Assembly: GCF_000003815.2 (NCBI RefSeq)
Contig: NC_049987.1
Location: forward strand, 15,531,086-15,595,085
Direction: 5' to 3'
Length of the DNA stretch: 64,000 nucleotides
Origin: Branchiostoma floridae
Taxonomy: Eukaryota > Chordata > Leptocardii > Amphioxiformes > Branchiostomatidae
Below, piece by piece: positions 44,601 through 53,600 of this stretch. A model generated the notes under the pieces. That model made no database searches and was not told the DNA's origin. It saw only the letters and a program-made list of their open reading frames with translations. Position 1 is the stretch's first letter. Each line of letters starts with the position of its first letter. The translations under genes were made by a program, and so were the position numbers.

Positions 44601-47600
44601 AAGGATAAAGCACCGAGTGAGTGAAGCGTAGTGGGATATCATTCCTGCAAGTGTGAATTATTTGCCAACTAGTAATGCACGGCTGACTTATTTTCATTTA
44701 CCAATGGCAATGCTAAGGACATTATGGTTGTTTACCCAACTATAGCCTGGCTTTCTGATCAGACTAAATTAACCTCGCCAAATACGTCTGTGGTGATCGG
44801 AATGAATGGCCATGGTTCCAAACATGTTATTTGTGCAGGTTACAAGAAGGCCTTCGTAACAATAGCGTAACTTTATTGTTTTAACTGCAGGTCATCTTTG
44901 ATCTTCCTGAAAACATCAACTACGACATTACGAAGAACAGAGAGGCCTTCCTGGTTTATGCACGGAGAACGTAACAAACCTTAAAACTCCTTATAGGGCT
45001 CATATGTAATGTACATACTATAATCAGATTGCCGTACATTGTAACTGTTACAATTGTCGCGCAATAAAGTTCTGTGTGGGAATCCCCATCTGGCTTATTT
45101 TCTAGCAGATACCTTTTGTTTAAGTGCAATATTCTTGTGAAAGCAACAGTACAATATACGGCAAGATTGTTATGTAACGTTGTGCAATACAACATGTATC
45201 AAAAAGTCGGATGCACACATTAAGTTTTACCTTGCGCCCTCCAGAATTTCTACTATTCTGATTAAGGGGTCGGCCTATGATTCTTCGTCTTTTAAAGCCA
45301 TATTGTATGTTGATTTTAAATGTGTTGCGTTGTATGTCAATAAACATGATGTCAACCCCCCTCTATAAATTGACATAATTATCTGATACCTTTGTGGCAA
45401 TTTGATAAAATATGTGGATGTCAAATTGTTATGGGAGGCACAAACAACACAGTGGCAGCAAGTCTAATATATACTTTTTTTCAGATGGAACTGTCATATT
45501 CCAGGGGAATCAATGCACATGTACAACAGCCGTGACAATGGTGGGAGTGGCGATACCAACAACAAGAAGGTAAGTCCTGTTTCCAAACTGGTTATCAGTC
45601 AGTCGTGATCAGTGTTTCCATTATGAGACTGACGAGACCATCCCTGGATTCAACTGCAGCTCGCCATCAATACGTACAATTCGTTGCTGAGTGTTTGACA
45701 TGCATCTTTTTGTTTTGCGCATTTTCACCCCAAATTCATTACACCATCTGACCTATTTCATAGACCTTGAGTGTAAATAATAGGGCTATACTTGATGCAA
45801 GTTGTGACTATCAGAACCACATGTAGGACGACGAATTTTGACTTTGATATATATATGCAACTCTTTATACCCCCTTTCACTAGGACGGCGCTCTCGCCGC
45901 GCTCTCTCTGCGACCTAAAATTTGACATATCGCTCAACGAATTGTATAGAAAAGAAACGAATCTTTTTACAATTTGTGTGTTTTGTTCTCCTCTCAGTCC
46001 CACTTTTACGTTTTGTATGATATACCCGGTGTGAAAGCGAAGGATACACATATCCTATCTAGGTCGCAGTGAGAGCGCAGTACGATCACCGTCTAGTGGA
46101 AAGGGGGCCTTAGCTGCGTGATGCTCTATCTAGAGTTTTTTTTCAATGATTGCGGACGTATTGTTACATGCAAATTTGTTAAAGGATGTGTATTTACAAA
46201 CATAGGTCTCCTGCTTTGGTTTTGTCATGACATATAATGAAGCAACCGGAGTGTTTTCCGTCACACCTCAAGATCAAGAGGCTTCCAAACAGGTACGATC
46301 TATACCAATTATTTCACGGTTTATACGTATAAGTATACGTTTCTTTATTACTTCAATGAAGATGGAAGTATTGTTTATTGATTTGGTTTTCGTGTGTCAA
46401 GCAATGTTTACTTGAAGAAAAGTTGCACCGTAATTTCCAACACATCCAGCAAAAGCCTTTGTCAAGAATTGGGCAATCTTCTGCGACGCCATGTGATGTA
46501 GAGTTTANNNNNNNNNNNNNNNNNNNNNNNNNNNNNNNNNNNNNNNNNNNNNNNNNNNNNNNNNNNNNNNNNNNNNNNNNNNNNNNNNNNNNNNNNNNNN
46601 NNNNNNNNNNNNNNNNNNNNNNNNNNNNNNNNNNNNNNNNNNNNNNNNNNNNNNNNNNNNNNNNNNNNNNNNNNNNNNNNNNNNNNNNNNNNNNNNNNNN
46701 NNNNNNNNNNNNNNNNNNNNNNNNNNNNNNNNNNNNNNNNNNNNNNNNNNNNNNNNNNNNNNNNNNNNNNNNNNNNNNNNNNNNNNNNNNNNNNNNNNNN
46801 NNNNNNNNNNNNNNNNNNNNNNNNNNNNNNNNNNNNNNNNNNNNNNNNNNNNNNNNNNNNNNNNNNNNNNNNNNNNNNNNNNNNNNNNNNNNNNNNNNNN
46901 NNNNNNNNNNNNNNNNNNNNNNNNNNNNNNNNNNNNNNNNNNNNNNNNNNNNNNNNNNNNNNNNNNNNNNNNNACACATACATTAAGTTCTGATTTGAAG
47001 AAAATGAGTTAAATGAAATGATTTGTTAAAATTTGGTTGTCCTGCCCTTGTCTTTGCAGGTTTTGGGGAACTTGCCTCGCAACTACGCAAACTGGAAAGT
47101 TGCCCGAGCTGAATATGTCAGCCCGTTAGAGCACTCCCAGGCAAAAGGGTAAGTCTGATAGCCTGGCATCCATCCTATTGTGTGTAACGCTTGTTCACCT
47201 TTATCCGTTGGGTAACCTAAATTCGTTGTTTTGAAAAACTGTGCCATGGGGTAGGGATTTCAGGTCAACGGACGCAGGTTTCAAATTGAAACATTTTCAT
47301 AATACCTGTATTGCAGTGTGAAACTACTGTCTTTCAACTTGACGAAACCCAAATACCCTATTTTCAAATACAATTAACGGATATCGGTTACCCCACGGAT
47401 AAAGATGACCTAACGTTAACCAAGGTTCGTTCCGCCGACCGCTTCCGCTTCCTCCGTCCCCATTCGGTCGTTTGGTCCTAAACAAAGTCATGCATTATCA
47501 ATCGGAACTCCCATATTTCAGACGAATATTCAAATGTCATTCGGTTACCTACTGTACAAGACTTTGCATGCAAGGGTGAATCAATCGGAGGACCAAACAG

Positions 47601-50600
47601 AGCTTTGATACATACCAGGCTGTAAAGTTGCTTGATACCCTTTGAAAACGACGGAATGCCATATATCACACTGTATTAACAACTATGGAAAAGCCAATGT
47701 TGTCAGGAAGTGACTGTGGTCATTGTTGTCACACTCATGTACTCATTCTGTACTCACACTGCCGCACTCATGTACTCACACTGTACTCATTCACACCAGA
47801 GTTAGTGAGGAAAGTCGTGTAAAGGGCACAAGATCGGTGACACGCAACCGGATTCGAACTCAGGACCTCTTGGGCCTGAGACCAACGCGCTGCCAATTGC
47901 GCCACGCGATCCCACGCCAATGGTAACGAAAGATAAAGGAGTGATAGCATTTGGAACACTGAAATGATTACGTCATTGTTGATAGTTCATTCAGAAATGT
48001 AATACTGATAAGCAATTCTGTTATGGTGTTTCTACCAGCCGTTCTTTAGCCAGTATAGTCGAGGCGCCCTGCACGGTGAAGTGGTCCAACTCTTACCAAA
48101 TCAAGCCCGCGGAGGAGGGAGGAAGGTGTCTTTACTTCGTTGCGGCGTCTTCAGGCGACATTTTTGTTGTGTTCTCCGCCATTCCGAGGGATAAAAGCAC
48201 CTGGTACCATCTCCAGATCAGTTTCCAGGGTGTTGCTCTCTACAAGGTAACGCCATTATTTTCTACAAGCATTTCCAGCACCAACATTTAAGTCCAGATC
48301 AAGCAGTGCTAATCGTGTTTAGAATTGGTACAGGAGTCATACTTTGTTCTCTAAACGGTCTTGATGTCATAAGCACCTAATATTATTTCACGAACTTATG
48401 GGGTAACATATCTTGTATANNNNNNNNNNNNNNNNNNNNNNNNNNNNNNNNNNNNNNNNNNNNNNNNNNNNNNNNNNNNNNNNNNNNNNNNNNNNNNNNN
48501 NNNNNNNNNNNNNNNNNNNNNNNNNNNNNNNNNNNNNNNNNNNNNNNNNNNNNNNNNNNNNNNNNNNNNNNNNNNNNNNNNNNNNNNNNNNNNNNNNNNN
48601 NNNNNNNNNNNNNNNNNNNNNNNNNNNNNNNNNNNNNNNNNNNNNNNNNNNNNNNNNNNNNNNNNNNNNNNNNNNNNNNNNNNNNNNNNNNNNNNNNNNN
48701 NNNNNNNNNNNNNNNNNNNNNNNNNNNNNNNNNNNNNNNNNNNNNNNNNNNNNNNNNNNNNNNNNNNNNNNNNNNNNNNNNNNNNNNNNGTACGGGGAGG
48801 AACAGTCCTAAAGGATGGGAAGTGTGTGGAAGATGTCACCCGAGTTGTAACGGTGAGCCTTTTCTGGAGTTGTTTTGCGCTCATTGCGTTTGAAAGTTAA
48901 AAAATATAAAATAAACTGGCTTTGTGGACAGTGAGTGAAGTTGTTTTACATTTTGACGTCATGCATGCCTGGCCGTTTGCATGTATCAGGTAAAGACTGT
49001 GACTTACCGACCTGCCATCAACCCCGGATGTACTCCATCCCAGAAGCTCTTTTGGGATAGAAGCACATCTGGGATGCAGGACAGACATCGAAGTTAGGGC
49101 TGTCCATAGCATGTTAAAATACACTGAATGAAGGCTTAGAAAAAGTACTAACCCATCTTTCAATCTTAAAAATTCTTCTCCACCAAAAAGTCACTTGGGT
49201 CTAGTCTATAACCATTGAAAGAAAACAGGGGGTTGTTCGGTTAATTCTCCGAGAAAAGCTGGCTCTATAAAAGAAACCCCACCTTTGCCCCCTGTTCCCT
49301 CCTGATACAACCGGTAGCACCCTACAAATAAAACCTGTCCTTACACCAACAAAACTGCTGAAGTGAACAAATTTTGACCAAAACAGGAAAGTTTAGACCC
49401 ACTTCTAACTCAGTCTCCAGATTTGGAAAAAAAATTTCAAGGAAAAGGAGGATTTTCAAGAATTTTAAGTCACACCCAAATCGTTCCCATTTTTTGCCCT
49501 CTACCGCGCCACGCAACTCTGACGTCAGCCCTGCAGACCTAGCCCAGATGTAGCCTCTACCAGGCTACGTGAATCGGTGGATTTCTATCCCAGAAGCGCT
49601 TCTGGGACATGATGCAATCGCGGCGGGCTTGGCAAAATTAGATGAAGTTTGATGGACATTTTCATTTTTCAAAGATATTTCCGTACTACTCCAGGATGTA
49701 TTCCCATGTCTTCTGGATCGAAGCTCAACACGGAATGCCGCAGTTGTAAGCACTTTTCCATCCACAAGAGAGGTGGGACTATCCAATGCGTCGCAAAATG
49801 CCCAGTAGACATGAAAGCCGCTGACGATGGCGTCACATGCAGATGTAAGGACTTTGTCTTCCACAACGATGACGGAAGTTCTCGATGTGTCTCGGCATGC
49901 GGAATCGCTTATGCATTGGGATCAGACGGCAGGACTTGCACGGGTAGGTTCACTATGCTCCCTTGTTCAAGTCCTCCACCAAAGATGTGTGTTCCGTGTA
50001 TTTGGATATCAGATGACTGTAGACAATAGCTGGATATATGTGTATTTACCAAATATATGTTTTCTTTTTACAGTTAAGTTTAGAGCTGATGCACGATGCG
50101 GAACGAATTTCCCAGCCCCAGGAGCGAGTCCCGGCCAGTGTAACCCTTATTCAGATGGGCCCTGTTGTTCCAGTGGGGGATGGTGTGGGGCAACAGAAGC
50201 TCACTGCACATGCAACGGCTGTAAGGACTATCGTAAGTGCATGGCATTATTTCGGCGTCCAAATATTACATTTAAAAGGATCCAGCTTCGGCTGTTGTCA
50301 AAACTAATGGTTATGATTTTTCTTTAGAGAATTGAAAAATAATATCATTGTACTGGAATTTTCTTAATCACCATGGCGTTGCAAGTCAGCTTACACAACG
50401 CTACAGAGGTTTATCTGGGGCAATATCACATATCACTTTCAATAAAATCCAAATTCGGAAGTCAGACTATGGCAAACATAAAACATCTTTGCTAAAAATC
50501 TATCAAATGACTATTAAATAGCTTGGTACATGTATGTTAAACCGAATTCTTGGTTCTCATACAGGTAAGTGGAGAGCTGACAGCCGTTGTGGAGCGGATT

Positions 50601-53600
50601 TCCCCGCCCCAGGAGCGAACCCCGGCCAGTGTGACCCTAAGTCAGACAGACCATGTTGTTCCACTGAGGGATGGTGTGGGGCTTCAGCAGCTCACTGCAC
50701 CTGCGACGGTTGTAAGGACTTTCGTCCAGGTATGGCATTATTTCCGAGTCAAGATGTTACATTCCAAAGGTACCGGGTTGTGGCGTCTCGTGTGGCGTAA
50801 CTGGTAAAGCGTTCGACTCTGAATCTAGTGGTTCCTAGTTCGATCCACGTCTTGCCCCCGACGTTGTGCCCTTGGGAAAGGCACTTAACACGACCTTCCT
50901 CACTTCACCCAGGTGTAGAAATGGGTACCTGACTTCGGTCGGGGAGGTTAAAAAAGAAGAAAATTCCACCTTTACCTTCTGTCTATACCGTGTATGTGGC
51001 ACTGTTAATTTAAGTTACAAACTTGAGTGCAGTGTCACATTAATTGTCCCCGTCTGTCCAAAAGAAAATTAAAAAAAAAGGCACCAGTTCGGATGTTGTC
51101 AAAACTAATAATGGGTATGACTAGTTTATTAGATGACTGTTGACAATAGCTTGGTACATATATATTCACTAAATACTTGTTTTCTTTTTACAGCTAAGTG
51201 GAGAGCTGACAGCCGTTGTGGAGCGGATTTCTCGGCCCCAGGAGCGAACCCCAGCCAGTGTGACCCTCTTTCAGACAGACCCTGTTGTTCCACTGAGGGA
51301 TGGTGTGGGGCTACAGCAGCTCACTGCACCTGCGACGGCTGTAAGGACTTTCGTCCAGGTATACCATTATTTCCAAGTCAAAATGTTGTCTTAAAAAGGT
51401 ACCAGGTTTGGATGTTGTCATAACTAATGGGTGTGACTTTTTTTAAAATCTTTGTGCTGCAATTTTCTTGATCATCACGGCACGAGGTACGCTTACACAA
51501 CGCAGAGGTTTATCTGGGACAATATCAAATATCACTCTCAACAAAGAAACATACTCGGAAGTCAGCCTATAGCCAGCAGAAACCATCTTTCTCTAAAAGC
51601 TATCAGATGAGTGTTGACAGTAGCTTGGTACATATATATTTCCTAAATACTTTTTTTACAGTTAAGTGGAGAGCTGACCATCGTTGCGGAACGCGTTTCC
51701 CAGCCCCAGGAGCGAACCCCGGCCAGTGTAACCCAAAGTCAGATTGGCCCTGTTGTTCCAGTGGGGGATGGTGCGGTTCTACACCAACTCACTGCACCTG
51801 CGACGATTGTAGGGATTATCGTCTAGGTATGGTATTATTTCCGCGTCAACCTGGTTCAGATGTTGTCAAAACTAATTATGGGTATGCATTTTTTAAACTG
51901 AAAAAATATTTGTACGACAATCTTTCTAATCACCATGACACAAGGTACTGCAAGTCCGCTTACACAATACCACAGATGTTTATTTTGGACAATATCACCT
52001 ATCACTCTCAACAAAGAATCATATTCGGAAGTCAGCCTATAGCCATCAGAAATAATCTTACTCCAAAAAGCTACGGCTGTTTTGTACCACAATTTAGTTC
52101 ATCCTGCTATTCCACAATCGTTGGTCAACGTTGCATTAAAATCACGTCCGTTGCATTGGGTTTCCTGATACTTGTTATAAATGGAAGTACTTTCTTAAAT
52201 GCGCGTATCAGGTTTATAATGTCAGGTCTTGCTTTTGTAAACTCGTTGACACGTACCTATATTTGTCACTTCTTAGATGCACCAAAATGCTGCATTGAAG
52301 GAATGTTATTGTTACTGTCGTTAAGTATACTTCTTGTGTGCTTTGAATAAGACGACTTATCCTCATAGATTTCCTGCAAAGGTGACTTTGCCATTGGCAA
52401 CATTTGGGCGTATTGCGCATGCACGAACTAAATATCTGAAATCCAGTGATTTTCACTTGAAAGCTATCAAATGAGTGATGACAATAGCTTGGTACATATA
52501 TATCTGCCAAATTCTTGTTTCTTATACAGCCTTGTGGAGGGATGATGGGCGTTGTGGCACGGATTTCCAAGCCTCGGGAGCGAATCCCGGCCAGTGTGAC
52601 CCTAAGTCAGAAAGACCCTGTTGTTCCACTGAGGGATGGTGTGGGGCTTCACCAGCTCACTGCACCTGTCACGGCTGTAAGGACTATCGTCTAGGCACAG
52701 GTACCCTCCAAATTTGGTGATCGAAACCCAAGCCGTTTTGAAATTACCAAGGGGGGGGGGGGGGGGTCAAAAGAGGACCTCCCCCCCCCCCCGTCCCAGG
52801 AATCCAAAAAAAGCCCGGTCTGGATAGGGTTAAAAAAGTACCAGATTTGGATGTTGTCGAAACTAATGGTTATGATGTGTTTTGAAAATGAATGTACTGC
52901 AATTTGTTAATGACACGAGGTACCTCCCACACAATATGCAAAAGAGGTTTATCTGGGACAATATCACATGGCACTCTCAACAAAGAACCATACTCGGAAG
53001 CCAGCCTATAGCAAACAGAAATCATCTTTCTCCATGAAGCTATCAGATGAGTGTTGACAATAGCTTGGTACATAATATATGTATCAAATTCTTGTTTCTT
53101 ATACAGCTAAGTTTAGAGCTGACGGACATTGTGGGACGGAGTTCCCAGCCCTAGGAGCGAACCCCGGCCAGTGTAACCCTGTGTCAGACAGACCCTGTTG
53201 TTCCAAGTACGGATGGTGTGGGGCAACATCAGCTCACTGCACCTGCGACGACTGTATGGACTATCGTCTAGGTATGGTATCATTTCCGAGTCAAAATGTT
53301 GTCTTAAAAAGGTACCAGATTATGATGTTGTCAAAACTAACGGGGTGCTATCTAGAAGATAGAAAAATCTTTGTGCTGTGATGTTTTAAACATCTATGGC
53401 ACGAGGTATTGCAGAGGTCTATCTGGGGTAAAAGGACATCCCACTTCTCCATAAAACACCACTTTTTCTCCATTTCAGCATTAAGTGTCATGTTGCAGCA
53501 GATGTGAAACTGGATCTTGAAAATAATTCTTCAATAATTCTCTCGCTTCTTTTACCGTGTTCTGCCACAGAAGAGTAAGGTTGTGCATCATTAATCATTA

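Noticed and set aside
51607..52350. 247-residue frame starting before H4 and running past it
   Set aside because: Only 51662-51826 matches the module; the rest follows the gtatgg donor and looks like intron and repeat.
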